From positions 434,644,045 through 434,708,044 of the forward strand of contig JAQMRL010000001.1 of NCBI GenBank assembly GCA_035578175.1: DNA of 64,000 bases, read 5' to 3'. The notes beneath the pieces are model-generated. The model ran no database searches, was not told the origin of the DNA, and saw nothing but the letters and a program-made list of their open reading frames with translations. This document shows positions 20,020-30,512 of this stretch, piece by piece (the stretch's first letter is position 1; every line of letters starts with the position of its first letter). A program made the position numbers and the translations under genes. This DNA is from Catonia carolina. Its lineage: Eukaryota > Arthropoda > Insecta > Hemiptera > Achilidae.

Positions 20020-20724
20020 TACTGGTAACGTACTATAAGTTGACGATTGCACCTATCATGCGAAGGACAGTATACTATCTATCCTACTTACATCGGCCAA
20101 CCTGAAAGCATAAGACATGTATCAAGCGTCTAACTCAAAATGTAACCACCACAAACACTTAAGTAATAAAATTCAGTTCATGACCCATCACTTTAAATAA
20201 GTAAGGAGTAATGTAATTATTTAAAGAAAGTGAATTGTTTAAAATGCAATTGCAATTTAACATAACTTTACTGAAAATAATGAAATATGAAAACCCTAAA
20301 AATACAATAACATTTTGAAATTACCATAAAACTAGTATTACTCACAATAATAAGCTCGCATCGATTGAACTCACTGACTAACTAGTCTATCACTACAAAT
20401 GTCAGAGTGCAGTAATTCAGTTTAATGCTGATGACCAAAAAGAATACTAAATATAGCTTAGGCCTAGTATTATGGCTTATTTAGAATGAATGTTTATTAT
20501 TTAGGATAATTATTAAGAATCAATAAATAATAAAAAGGGATATTTATAAAATGACATAGTTGTAAACGTAATAAATCAATGTAAGAGTAAAACTGCAACA
20601 TGGTGTCATGGTTAGAGCTGTCGCTATGACGTATTTAGAAAAGCACATATAGTAGCACTTCCACCCCCGCATAGTCTAGTCTTACTCTCGCTGGCGATCG
20701 TCAACTTATATTGCATTACCAGTA
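20020..20724. mobile_element. TIR element TACTGGTAAC, copy A (uninterrupted)
   Basis: 705 bp with ends TACTGGTAACGTACTATAAG and inverted TACTGGTAATGCAATATAAG, both followed by TTGACGAT. Copies B (31961-33265, inverted) and C (37171-38118) match throughout. This copy preserves the empty sites for the insertions found in B (GATTCTTAATAATT, inverted here) and C (GGCTTATTTAGAATG). No target duplication is evident and no frame is present, so the superfamily is not assigned. Confidence 0.8.
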
Positions 20725-21319
20725 ACTATTTTTAGATGAGATACGGCCTTTACACAGTTTTCTCCAAAGTAATTGGAATTCTGTGGTACAACAACATTCA
20801 CAAATCATTGGAAAATTTTCCACTAATCTAATTGTATTTCTAAATAGCTTTTTTTCTTCTGAACCCATTCAGCTACTATTTAACTATGTTAAATGATGTG
20901 TGAGTACATTGACCTTCACTATTATACAAACTGTTGAGTACTTACACACTCTCCATCTAATAACAATATATTGGCTACCCGACGGATAGGGGTTAATGTA
21001 AAAAGTTACAGTGTCAAATTTTTTTATGAAAATATAAGGTATATCTCCTTAATCTTGCCTATTGATGTTTAGTAATGTATTGTAATTATGTCTATTAACA
21101 TTTTTCAGGGAAAATATTTGTAAATTAAATAACTATATTGTAATTGGATATTATTGTATTAATGTGTGGTAGGATTTAGGTGTTAGTTCTGTAAATCAGA
21201 ATATATTGTTGATTATGGCCGAGCACTCACCATAATGAAAAATAGGGTTGTGACAGTTACGTATTATCATTTTTGATGTAGGCAAAGGTTAGTATATGGT
21301 CAGCAATCACTGACATATA
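20725..21319. other. Non-coding DNA
   Basis: No gene or named repeat recognised between the TIR element and the mariner. Confidence 0.5.
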
Positions 21320-22219
21320 CGAGGGCTGTTCAAAAAGTATCGGACGGATTAAAAGTGCATTTATTGAACTAGAGCTACAAACTTCTAATCCCCTTCAAAG
21401 TAGTCTCCTTGGTGATGCACACACTTCTCCCAGCGCTTCTGCCACTGTTCAAAACATTTCTGGAAGGCATCTTTTGGAATGCTGTTAAGCTCGGCTGTAG
21501 TATTCTGTTTAATGTCTTCTCTTTCTTGAAATCGAGTTCCTTTCAGGGGCATTTTCAGCTTACGAAATAGCCAGAAGTTGCAGGGAGCCATGTTAGGGGA
21601 GTACGGAGCTTGGCGAACCAGAGGAGTGTTGTTTTTAGCGAGAAAACTCAGAATTAGATGTGCAGAGTGGGCAGGTGCATTGTCGTGATGGAGCTGCCAA
21701 GTTTTTGTTGCCCACAGATTTGATCGTTTGCGCCGCACATCACGTAGGCGATAAAGAACCTCAAGATAGTATTCTTTTGGTCCTCGGTGACTAAAGTTCA
21801 CACTTGTTCAATAACATTCTCATTCCAGCTTGTTGATTGCCTGCCTGAATGCAATTCACTTTCCACTGACGTTTGACCATTTTTGAATCGATTGTACCAT
21901 TTTTTCATTCAAGTACAGCTCATGGCAGACTCCCCAAAAGCCTGTTGAATCTTGCGAATTGCCAAGCTTTTGGCAAAATTTAATGCAGTAACGCTACTCA
22001 AGTTTTTCTGTCGTTTTATATCTTGATAAAAATTGCCGAGCACAACAGAGAGGTCTACACTACTAGGCTGACTGCCGGCGACGGAAGCTTTGTCATGACA
22101 CGAAACAGTGCATGGGCGCGCATGACAGTCCCCTCCACATCCCCACTAAGCTTTGCCGCCAGCGCTTCATTCGTTTCAGCGGGAGGATAGACGGTGCGAT
22201 ACTTTTTGATCAGCCCTCG
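21320..22219 (-). mobile_element. Mariner element, internally deleted
   Basis: 900 bp flanked by TA, with ends CGAGGGCTGTTCAAAAAGTA and inverted CGAGGGCTGATCAAAAAGTA. On the minus strand the left part encodes a decayed N-terminal domain (FAKSLAIRKIQQAFGESAMS, KKWYNRFKNG). After an internal deletion of about 0.4 kb an open 3' part follows (21385-21801) with HDNAPAHS and YSPNMAPCNFWLF. In the last motif the third catalytic Asp of PCD is Asn, so it is inactive even apart from the deletion. Confidence 0.9.
21385..21801 (-). pseudogene. Mariner transposase, C-terminal part
   Basis: An open stretch of about 138 codons. EYYLEVLYRLRDVRRKR is followed by LHHDNAPAHSAHL (second Asp present) and APYSPNMAPCNFWLFRKLK (third Asp replaced by Asn), then the usual C-terminal FEQWQKRWEKCV and YFEGD. 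The first catalytic Asp falls in the deleted region. Confidence 0.88.
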
Positions 22220-22479
22220 TATACAGCATATAAATAATACATAACGTAACAATCATATCACATCATTCAAATGCCACATTCCTCACATAATTATGTTGCT
22301 TGTGCACAGCGCTGAAGAAATAGAATTTATTTCATTGTGCTGACTTTGGTTTTTAAACTAAATTCATTTTTTACTTTCTGTCCTCCTTTATGAATATCCC
22401 TTTTGGTACTGATGTCCAGATAACCAATCACTTTCAAAAAAAACAAAAATTAATGGAATAAAGTATTTTGAAACCGCCT

Positions 22480-22620
22480 CCATGGTGTAGTGACTACCGC
22501 GCTAGCCTGCAAAACGATAGGTCCCGGGTTCAGTACCTGGCTAGGGTCTGGAAATTTTAACACATTAAAACCACCGTTATGGTACCAAAACCCACTGAAA
22601 TACTATTCATAAAATAATTT
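22480..22620 (+). repeat. tRNA-derived SINE, family 3
   Basis: The head GCCTCCATGGTGTAGTGACT and the segment GGTCCCGGGTTCAGTACC resemble the A and B boxes of a tRNA gene, followed by CTGGCTAGGGTCTGG and an A+T-rich body. The mismatched acceptor ends and the attached body argue for a SINE rather than a tRNA gene. Confidence 0.65.
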
Positions 22621-22634
22621 TTTATAATAAATTT

Positions 22635-23712
22635 TAACCCACCGGGTTGGTCTAGTGTTTAACAGCTTAATGTAACAATCATAGTTGATTGTCAAATAAA
22701 GGTTCTGTGGTTTGAATCCTAGTAAGGGCAGTTACTTTTATACAAATTTTAATACTAGTCAGTGATCACTGTTTTATAATTCATTAAGCATTCTTCTCAG
22801 GAATGGTTGACCTGAGTTTGTATAAAACTACTCATATAGTCACTTGAGTCACGAGTTTGTCCTGGTTTGCAACGAGGGGTAAAGGGGGAACAGCATCAGT
22901 GCGCATGCACGACTGCTTTAATTTCAGTACATAAACATAACAACTTATACTATACCCAGATCATAGCCTATACAGTATATTGCGGAACCTTTTGTAGGTT
23001 AACGGTACGAATATAACTGTTTGTTACCATAAACAGAAATGTTAGTTTCTTGAAAATGTGGGCAGACTATTCACAGTGCTGAACAAAATCTAATATGCAG
23101 TGTAATAAAATGCTGAGAAGTTAAAACTAAACAAAAATGCCTTTCAATGCCTCTTAACAAAAGCCACAAGCGAGTGGCTAACCACTGTGATGTTTCTCTT
23201 TCCACAATTTGAAAAATAAAGAAGGAAATTAAAAACGTGAAGAAGCTATTTTTCCAACTGTTTTGTTGACACGTGGTAAAAAAAGGAAGCGGTTTGGTAG
23301 ACTGGTGAGACTGATAGTGAAGACGTTGGTGACAGCGATCGTAAAAAAGGCGATTGATTCGTAGAAAATTTGTTCCAATGGAATAAGGTAGCTGGTAATT
23401 ACAGTAAATCAAACATTTCTAGTCGTGTAATTAAGCTGTAGACAGTATTACAGGACAGATTTATTTCTTATAAGGTTTATATGAAGAAAATTTTCTTTGA
23501 TTAAACCACAGCTTACAAAATGTATATATAAACTGAACAGTAGTGAAATGTACGAGTAGTGTCGCACTGTTGAGGTTGGCAGCACTGTCATATTTTCACT
23601 TCCTTACAGCCCATCCATACGCAAAAGGCAATCTCGTGACTTCAGTATCTATATCATGTAAGATTTACACATCTTATATAACATTGGGTCATAGGGTTGC
23701 TTATTGTTCTTA
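22635..23712 (+). repeat. tRNA-type SINE, family 2, split by the HTH-bearing element
   Basis: The 5' piece (22635-22836) has GGTTGGTCTAGTG, the B-box-like GGTTTGAATCCTAGTAAGG and CTCAGGAATGGTTGACCTGA. The 3' piece (23653-23712) has ATTGGGTCATAGGGTTGCTT. Joined, they match the SINE at 46255-46500. The gap is exactly the element at 22837-23652. Confidence 0.72.
22837..23652 (+). mobile_element. DNA element with transposase HTH remnant, copy 2
   Basis: 816-bp copy of the 6634-8157 element without the nested hAT; at the equivalent position it reads CTGTTTTGTTGACACG uninterrupted. Ends TAGTCACTTGAGTCACGAG and inverted TAGATACTGAAGTCACGAG. The HTH-encoding segment is more decayed than in copy 1. 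Confidence 0.7.
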
Positions 23713-24914
23713 AATCGAACAGCAACAAATAATATTAATTTTACCAATATTAGTATTAATTATATTAATAATATTACATTATAATAATAATTGAAATTGC
23801 AACATACACATGTTAGGGATTAAAAATATTTTAAAGAATTGACTGAAGAAATTCAACTGTTGTATGAAAAATAATCTATTGAATTTTTTACGAGTTTATT
23901 TGCAATTAGCTGTTTTTTGTATTGCTACTTGTCAGATCACTTATCATTTCATTTTGGTGAGCTTTGGTAATTTAATTATATATCATGAAGTATTTTATTA
24001 CTGTTGGTAGTTAAAACTTATATTGTATATTGTAACATTTATGATTAAATCCCTGTTAAATTACTACTATTAACCATATAAAAGCTGCGTTAAAATGCTT
24101 CTGAATTTAAAACTGCTTATTTTAGTCATTAAGAGAAAAGTTAAAATATTTCATTGATTTGTCAATTTTATTGTATTGTTAACAAATTTAAAGTAGATGA
24201 GGTTATAAATACAAATACAAATAAATTTTTTATTTGAATCATTTATAAAAAAATAAAATTACTTTAAGTTTAAAATTGAACTGGTATGTTAGAAAATTTA
24301 CAATATTTTATCCTGCAGTGTAAAATAAATATTTTAAAATGCTTAATGTTGTTAACTAGAAAATTTATTTAAAATATTGTCTGTTTATACAGAAATTTTA
24401 ATAATGTACCTTAGTCAAAAAAATGTGTAATTTAAAATATTGTCTGTTTATGCAAAAATTTTAATAATGTACCTTAGTCAACAAAAAAAAACCATAATCC
24501 TTTTAATGGAGTGTACAAGAACATCCTTCACAATAAATAATTTAAATGATAAATTCTTCTGTAAAATGCAGTGCATATTATTATAATGTACTATATTTGC
24601 AATTATAGGTTCTGTCTAATTTAGATATTTAGCTTTTATCATTGTCAGTATTCCAATTCAGGTAGGCTGAGATGAAAATTTGGTTAAAAAGATCAATTTT
24701 GATTTTGTTTATTATTTGTAGATTCCAAAAAAATATTTGTTGATGTTCTACAAACAAAATTGGCCCTGGAATGATATTTTTTGTACAATTATAAATATTG
24801 ATTTTATTTTCAAAGTAATACTTCATAATTTACTTTGTTTCATTAATTGTGAACTTTGTATATTTGTGTTGCCTGAACATTTTCCTGTACTTCAGAATGT
24901 GTTAATCAGTATTT
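23713..24914. other. A+T-rich intergenic DNA with a small tandem duplication
   Basis: No gene. About 60 bp are duplicated in tandem (24365-24423 and 24429-24483): TTTAAAATATTGTCTG and AATAATGTACCTTAGTC in both. Otherwise nothing recognised. Confidence 0.55.
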
Positions 24915-25160
24915 GTTATGGAATTTACTTCTTCTTCTTCTTACTATCAAGGAATAGGCATAAGCCTGTTCCGAACTCACAAACCATCCTGTACGTCTAC
25001 ACAAACACCGTACATCTCGACTACTGCCATCTTCTTTGAGGTCTTCCCACCTCTCTTCTACCAACTGAAACATATTCCGTCACTTTTAGAGGTATTCTTT
25101 CCTCTGGCATCCATTCCAAATGTTGCCTCTATTGATTCCAGTACTCCACCTTTTTCTTTT
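24915..25160 (-). pseudogene. Non-LTR reverse transcriptase, C-terminal remnant
   Basis: On the minus strand a decayed frame reads WNGWMPEERIPLK, then VGRREVGRPQRRW. The RxPEERIPxK and GRRxxGRPRxRW phrases are the standard C-terminal tail of insect jockey/R1/RTE-like reverse transcriptase ORFs. The rest of the element is missing. Confidence 0.65.
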
Positions 25161-25618
25161 ATGGAATTTACTAAAGTACATATTTTACAGATATATTGCG
25201 AAGAATGGGAAATATCGGGCAGCAAATTTTTATTTTTTAGTTTATATATTTAAATTTCTGTTTTTTTGCTTTGTTATTGATTCCTAAGTAACCTATAGGA
25301 TCTTCTCTAATTTTTAAAAATTGATAGTTGAAGGAGTAGATGTCTTTAAGCTTTTACATGAAGATTATGCAGTTTTTTACAAATTTATTGATTATGGTCC
25401 ACAAATCTGGTATTTTCAGGATTTGCAAGCCTCGTTAAGTTGATACATTGTACAGAAAATTATATTGTTCTACTATTATTACAGAAGTTTATATTTTCAT
25501 CTCAGTTTGCTCTTAATTCACAAAGTTATGAACTGTTAATTTATTCAATTATTAAATTTTAGTTAATATAACTGCAATTGTAATTTGTTTATTGTCCATT
25601 GTATGTTTTTTTATTGTA
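25161..25618. other. A+T-rich intergenic DNA
   Basis: No gene or repeat recognised. Confidence 0.5.
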
Positions 25619-26578
25619 CGAGGGTAGGCTGATAAGTAATGCACACATGCTTGTAGAAGACGAACAAAAAGAAATAGCAAGATGGGGTAAATAACAAATT
25701 AAAGTACAAATCTTAACCTACCAAATTATCTATTTATTTTTCAATATAGTCACCGTTAAGCATTACACATTTCTCCCAACGTTTAACAAGTTTTTTCATT
25801 CCGTCACTGAAAAATTCTTCCGACTTTCCTCGAACCCAGGACGCAATAGCTGCCTTCACCTCATTGTCCGAGCTGTAATGATTACCCTTAAGGTCTCTCT
25901 TCAGTAGAGGAAAAAAATAAAAATCGCAAGGCGCAAGGTCGGGAGAATACGGAGGGTGTAAAATTGGTTGAAACTTCAGGTTTCTCAGAGCCTCTCCAGT
26001 TGCACGCGAAGTGTGTGGACGAGCATTGTCGTGTTGCAAAATTATTGGCGCCAGGTTGCCTCTAACACGACAAACTCGACGTCGGAGGTGTTTCAGAGTC
26101 TGTATATACTGAGCAGAATTTACCGTTGCCCCTCGTTCCAGATAATCAGTCACATAAACTCGGCGAGCATCCCAAAACACAGTCAAAAGAATTTTTTTTG
26201 CGGACGGTTGTGTTTTGAACTTTTTCACAACAGGAGAATGTGGATGACGATATTCAGCGCTCTGCCTTTTTTCTTCGGGATCGTAATGATGAACCCATGA
26301 CTCGTCCCCCGTCACAATATTCAAAAGAAAGTCGTCTCCTTCGTCACGGTAGCGCTTCAAAAGTTGTTCAATTCGCGTTGTTTAATTCTCGTTGACATAG
26401 CACCAGAACACGACGCCATACTTCCACTACTCAAAACAAACTGAATGAAAGCAACGCCTTCAAACTGCGCAGACTTGTAGAGGAGAAATAGTACTTTCAC
26501 ATGCCACCAGGCGCGCTACTGAAGTTTATTTAGTTGTCTTCTACAAGCATGTGTGCATTACTTATCAGCCTACCCTCG
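25619..26578 (-). mobile_element. Mariner element with long perfect TIRs, DNA-binding domain deleted
   Basis: 960 bp flanked by TA. The ends match for about 43 bp, starting CGAGGGTAGGCTGATAAGTA. On the minus strand it keeps the 5' leader and first codons (MASCSGAMSTRIKQRELN), then a deletion removes the helix-turn-helix region, then an intact catalytic domain follows to YIEK. The clean TIRs suggest it is the youngest mariner in the window, perhaps mobilisable by a full-length relative. Confidence 0.93.
25734..26360 (-). pseudogene. Mariner transposase, intact catalytic domain
   Basis: 208 open codons carrying all three catalytic aspartates: TGDESWVHHYDPE, LQHDNARPHTSRAT and PYSPDLAPCDFYFFP, with 34 residues between the second and third, then the C-terminal VKRWEKCVMLNGDYIEK. 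About 130 N-terminal residues of a normal 345-residue transposase, including DNA binding, are lost, so it could not bind its own ends. Confidence 0.92.
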
Positions 26579-26580
26579 TA

Positions 26581-27389
26581 ATATTTATCAGTATTTTTTT
26601 CTACTGATATTTTGCATGTATCACTGAATAAATTAGTTTTGTGTATAGTAAAAACATAAATTTTGATTTATTAATAATTATAATAAAATAACCTTAAAAT
26701 TGAGAATTTGTTTACAATTGTATTTATTTCCTTGTTATTAATTTCTTGAGCTGTAGGTTTGAGCGATGTACAATGTTTTAATGAAGAACATGCTAATGTC
26801 TATTAGTTTTTAGATGTTCTTTTGTAAAAGGGTAGTTTTTAAACAATCAGTCTCTTTTTTAAATTTGGAGTTGTAAATTTTCTAGGATTTTTGAGCCATT
26901 GTTTGATTAAGCTAGTGGGTATGTATAATACTTATTTATGGAGGCCTAATATTTTGTTTTAATAAAAATTACGCTTTCATTGAAATTTAATTCTGAGAAT
27001 GTTCTTGTAGAAAAGGTTGAATAAAGGGATTTGTCTTAGCCCCAGCAGATGAAGTTGATTGCTTTGCTATTTTACCAGCAGTCACTGGCAGTTTTACTCA
27101 AAATTATTTAATTACTTTGCTTTCATTAACAACAGTACTCGATAAAAAGTGTATTTTTTGTATAATTTATCGAGTAGTTACTTTATTAAATTAGTTGAAA
27201 TGATCAAATTCATTTCTCACCTTAATAAATAAAACCATGATTTTTCACAAAAAAAACTATAAACTTTTGTTTCAAAACCAGCCAAGTCCCCCAAATGAGT
27301 TTCAAAAACAGCCAGATTCAAAAGAAAAATTAGTTTTCCTAGATTTTGAAAAGACATATTTTTATTATATTTATACACATTATTATTTT
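26581..27389. other. A+T-rich intergenic DNA
   Basis: No gene. A short hairpin, ACTCGATAAA facing TTTATCGAGT (27137-27176), and a pair of similar phrases (AACCAGCCAAGTC and AACAGCCAGATTC near 27280-27310) are all I see. Confidence 0.5.
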
Positions 27390-27491
27390 ATTAAACATCC
27401 TATGTAGGATTTTTAAACAGCCGTATTATTTAAAATTGAAATATATATTTTCTAACCACCAAAATACGGTAACATAAAACACTTACCAATG

Positions 27492-27532
27492 TTTATAGCG
27501 CTTTCGTGTATCTTGTACACATCTTCAGTAAA
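27492..27532 (-). ncRNA. Hammerhead ribozyme motif (CUGAAGA class), left arm
   Basis: On the minus strand: UUUA, CUGAAGA (27528-27522), stem II GUGUA/UACAC with loop CAAGA, GAAA (27505-27502), self-complementary AGCGCU (27502-27497), A at 27496 as the predicted cleavage base, then UAAA. The outer UUUA and UAAA pair as a 4-bp stem I. A U at the base of stem II is unpaired, as in the 11.5-kb motif. The 6-bp stem III has no loop, so activity would need dimers, as described for Penelope-like hammerheads. Confidence 0.65.
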
Positions 27533-27608
27533 TTAAAATTTATTACAAGTCACAATTTAAAACTCCCTGCTCCTACCATGGTAGATAAGGAATAGTCGAT
27601 TCTTATAT

Positions 27609-27960
27609 TTAAAACAGTCTTGCCAACTTAATCAGTTGATTGTCGTATTCAATCTGTGTGTTCATTAATTTTTCCCTGTTATTGTATTTATAAATATAAT
27701 ATTTTTCCAAAATTTCAATTTCATTTTGTTTGTTATTTATTTCCAATATTTCTAGATTATTTTTTATATTCGACATATTATGTTTATTTTTAATCATATG
27801 TTCAGTTACATTGGAGAATTTTCGATTTCCTTTTTTATAGTTAGAATAGTGTTCTGTAAACGTTTTTTAAAAGATCTGGTGGTTTTACCTATATATATTT
27901 CATTACATTTAATTTTATAAATTCCTCATGAATTAAATTGATTGTTTTCTTTTTCTTTAT
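27609..27960 (-). pseudogene. GIY-YIG endonuclease, decayed (left arm)
   Basis: Minus-strand remnant of the Penelope C-terminal endonuclease. The distal part is open (HMIKNKHNMSNIKNN to LIKLARLF). The N-terminal CGIYKIKC part has Cys changed to stop, a 9-bp deletion that removes the second Cys pair, and a frameshift after KTTRSFKKR. The right arm has the better copy. Confidence 0.75.
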
Positions 27961-27980
27961 CATTTACATTTGCCTTAATA

Positions 27981-28600
27981 TTATGTTTTTGTAAAATAAA
28001 TTTTATAGGAAACGGGTTTATATGCTATTTTGTATTTATTTTTATCGTATATATTGGTAATTTTATGTATTCTATGATTTATGTAATTATATGTAATGTA
28101 TTTATTACCATTTTTGTTTATTTCTTCTTTATTGTTTAATGATAATAGATGTGTTTTTTTCTGATTAATTTTATGTAAATATTTATTTATTAATCTGTTT
28201 ATGAAAATATTATTGTAATCATTGTTTCGTGCTATTTCTTTAATGTAATTTATTTCTTTATTAAATCTTTCTTTATTGTTATATGTGTATATATATGCTC
28301 TGTGTATCATGTTATTATACGTGTTTATTTTATGTATCCATGGGTGATTTGAAAATCTGTTTATTGTGTTATTTGTAACATGTGGTTTCCTATATATATC
28401 AGTTTCTATTATATTATTTATTATTTGTATTTTTATATCCAGGAAATTTATGTTTTTATCTTTTTCTACTTCACATGTAAATTTAAGTTTTTCATAGTAA
28501 TTATTCAATTTTTTATTAATAATATTATGTTCACCCTTTATTTTTTCATTATAAATTACCAATATGTCATCTACATATCTTACCCAAAGTAAAATGTTGT
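27981..28600 (-). pseudogene. Penelope reverse transcriptase, C-terminal half (left arm)
   Basis: A long open stretch with RYVDDILVIYN (catalytic Asp-Asp of the RT palm) at its start, then the Penelope-type FLDIKI motif, the thumb-like NRFSNHPWIHK region and YKPVSYKIYFTKT at the end. Asn, Ile and Lys dominate, reflecting the A+T-rich coding sequence. The fingers and the first RT motifs are lost by 5' truncation, and the endonuclease follows in another frame. Confidence 0.82.
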
Positions 28601-28702
28601 GTGTGTGTGTGACATGTTATTTACAATTATATTTTCAAATTCTTGTATATAAATATCTGATAGTATGGCAGATAATGGAGAACCCATAGCTAGTCCTTCT
28701 GT

Positions 28703-29062
28703 TTGATTATAAAATTTATTATTAAATGTATGGGTATGGGTTCTCCATTATCTGCCATACTATCAGAAATTTATATACAAGAATTCGAAAATATAATTGT
28801 AAATAACATATCACACACACACAACATTTTACTTTGGGTAAGATATGTAGATGACATATTGGTAATTTATAATGAAAAAATAAAGGGTGAACATAATATT
28901 ATTAATAAAAAATTGAATAATTACTATGAAAAACTTAAATTTACATGTGAAGTAGAAAAAGATAAAAACATAAATTTCCTGGATATAAAAATACAAATAA
29001 TAAATAATATAATAGAAACTGATATATATATAGGAAACCACATGTTACAAATAACACAATAA
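28703..29062 (+). pseudogene. Penelope reverse transcriptase, palm remnant (right arm)
   Basis: Plus-strand copy starting at MGMGSPLSAILSEIYIQEF, then RYVDDILVIYN and FLDIKIQ. It is open until a frameshift at about 29030 (ETDIYIGNHM instead of ETDIYRKPHV). Downstream RT sequence is recognisable but broken. Confidence 0.82.
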
Positions 29063-29438
29063 ACAGATTTTCAAATCACCCATGGATACATAAAATAAAC
29101 ATGTATAATAACATGATACACAGAGCATATATATATACACATATAACAATAAAGAAAGATTTAATAAAGAAATAAATTACATTAAAGAAATAGCACGAAA
29201 CAATGATTACAATAATATTTTCATAAACAGATTAATAAATAAATATTTACATAAAATTAATCAGAAAAAACACATCTATTACCATTAAACAATAAAGAAG
29301 AAATAAACAAAAATGGTAATAAATACATTACATATAATTACATAAATCATAGAATACATAAAATTACCAATATATACGATAAAAATAAATACAAAATAGC
29401 ATATAAACCCGTTTCCTATAAAATTTATTTTACAAAAA

Positions 29439-29825
29439 CATAATATTAAGGCAAATGTAAATGATAAAGAAAAAGAAAATAATCAATCTAATTCATGTGG
29501 AATTTATAAAATTAAATGTAATGAATGTAATGAAATATATATAGGTAAAACCACCAGATCTTTTAAAAAACGGTTTACAGAACACTATTCTAACTATAAA
29601 AAAGGAAATCGAAAATTCTCCAATGTAACTGAACATATGATTAAAAATAAACATAATATGTCGAATATAAAAAATAATCTAGAAATATTGGAAATAAAGA
29701 ACAAACAAAATGAAATTGAAATTTTGGAAAAATATTATATTTATAAATACAATAACAGGGAAAAATTAATGAACACACAGATTGAATACGACAATCAACT
29801 GATTAAGTTGGCAAGACTGTTTTAA
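29439..29825 (+). pseudogene. GIY-YIG endonuclease of the Penelope-like element (right arm)
   Basis: An open reading frame of about 128 codons without its own start. Features: SCGIYKIKCNECNEIYIGKT, that is GIY and YIG with the CxxC pair characteristic of Penelope-like endonucleases, then the KKRF Arg region, HYSNYKKGNRKFS with N-V-T-E-H, and the catalytic-type Glu in IEILEKYYIYKY. In active elements this domain nicks target DNA and is the C-terminal part of the RT polyprotein. Here it is separated from the RT by a frameshift shared with the left arm. All GIY-YIG landmarks are present. Confidence 0.85.
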
Positions 29826-29901
29826 ATATAAGAATCGACTATTCCTTATCTACCATGGTAGGAGCAGGGAGTTTTAAATTGTGACTTGTAATAAATTTTA
29901 A

Positions 29902-29942
29902 TTTACTGAAGATGTGTACAAGATACACGAAAGCGCTATAAA
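29902..29942 (+). ncRNA. Hammerhead ribozyme motif (CUGAAGA class), right arm
   Basis: Identical in core to the left-arm motif: UUUA (29902-29905), CUGAAGA (29906-29912), GUGUA-CAAGA-UACAC, GAAA (29929-29932), AGCGCU (29932-29937), A29938 with predicted cleavage after it, then UAAA. Such motifs in Penelope-like elements are thought to process the RNA or define copy ends. Confidence 0.65.
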
Positions 29943-30055
29943 CATTGGTAAGTGTTTTATGTTACTGTATTCTGGTAGTTAGAAAGTATATATTTCAATT
30001 ATACACATTAATATAGGACGGTAGATACTGTAGTTTCAATTTAAGCAGTTTTCAT

Positions 30056-30330
30056 TAAAAAATAAATCTTTATAATGCATCCTGCAGTTTTAAATTAATT
30101 CTAATTTATGTAATAAATTTCACTAACCTTCTTTTTGAACTGCATCAACTTTTATCTTTACTTACACGTGTTTCGGTGGATCCACCATCATCAGATCTGA
30201 TGTTTCCACCAAAACACGTGTAAGTAAAGAAGTAAAGATAAAAGTTGACGCAGTTTAAAAAGAAGGTTAGTGAAATTTATTATAAATAAATTTATTATAA
30301 ATAAATTCATTATGTAAAATAGAATTAAGC
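30056..30330. mobile_element. Inverted Penelope-like terminal element, decayed
   Basis: Same family as 11384-11664. The left arm (minus) has CTGATGA, GGTGGATCCACC, GAAACACGTG and TAAGTAAAG, but its stem I partner is replaced by the centre palindrome CATCAGATCTGATG. The right arm has CTGATGT and CACCAAAAC, so two core positions are changed. Both are probably inactive. It lies just 3' of the zinc-finger gene. Confidence 0.75.
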
Positions 30331-30478
30331 AGTTTTTTTTTGCTTTCCTGAAAAATTTTATGAAATGGATGTGGCCGATTTTGATACTAAACTCCTCATA
30401 TGATTAATCTTTCAATTCAAAAATAGGATAAATGAAGCAAACAACAAAATCATTTTCTATAAAAATATAAAAACTATC

Positions 30479-30484
30479 TTTAAT
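30479..30484 (-). terminator. Putative poly-A signal of the zinc-finger gene
   Basis: ATTAAA on the minus strand about 30 bp after the stop codon at 30513. This would give a very short 3' UTR. AATAAA hexamers also occur on this strand near 30290, inside the Penelope-like terminal repeat, so the real site is uncertain. Confidence 0.35.
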
Positions 30485-30512
30485 AAATAAATATTGTTTA
30501 CATTATCACTGC

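Larger units (their letters stand above)
27390..28729 (-). mobile_element. Penelope-like element, left arm of inverted pair
   Basis: A 5'-truncated Penelope-like retroelement on the minus strand. From the centre outward it has a reverse transcriptase part, a GIY-YIG part, then a terminal region with a hammerhead core and CTTACCAATG-type 3' sequence. Its mirror image is 28730-30000. It keeps about 45 bp more at its truncated 5' end than the right arm, encoding NQTEGLAMGSPLS, the typical Penelope RT motif. Both arms share the same frameshift between RT and endonuclease, so they come from one defective parent. Confidence 0.88.
28730..30000 (+). mobile_element. Penelope-like element, right arm of inverted pair
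   Basis: Mirror image of 27390-28729 on the plus strand, 5' end at the centre. Order: RT remnant, GIY-YIG endonuclease, GACTTGTAATAAATTTTAAT, hammerhead core, terminal sequence ending near ATATATTTCAAT. It starts at about 28730, where a few bases (ATGGGT) are repeated at the junction, consistent with a microhomology or template-switch origin of the head-to-head pair. Confidence 0.87.
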
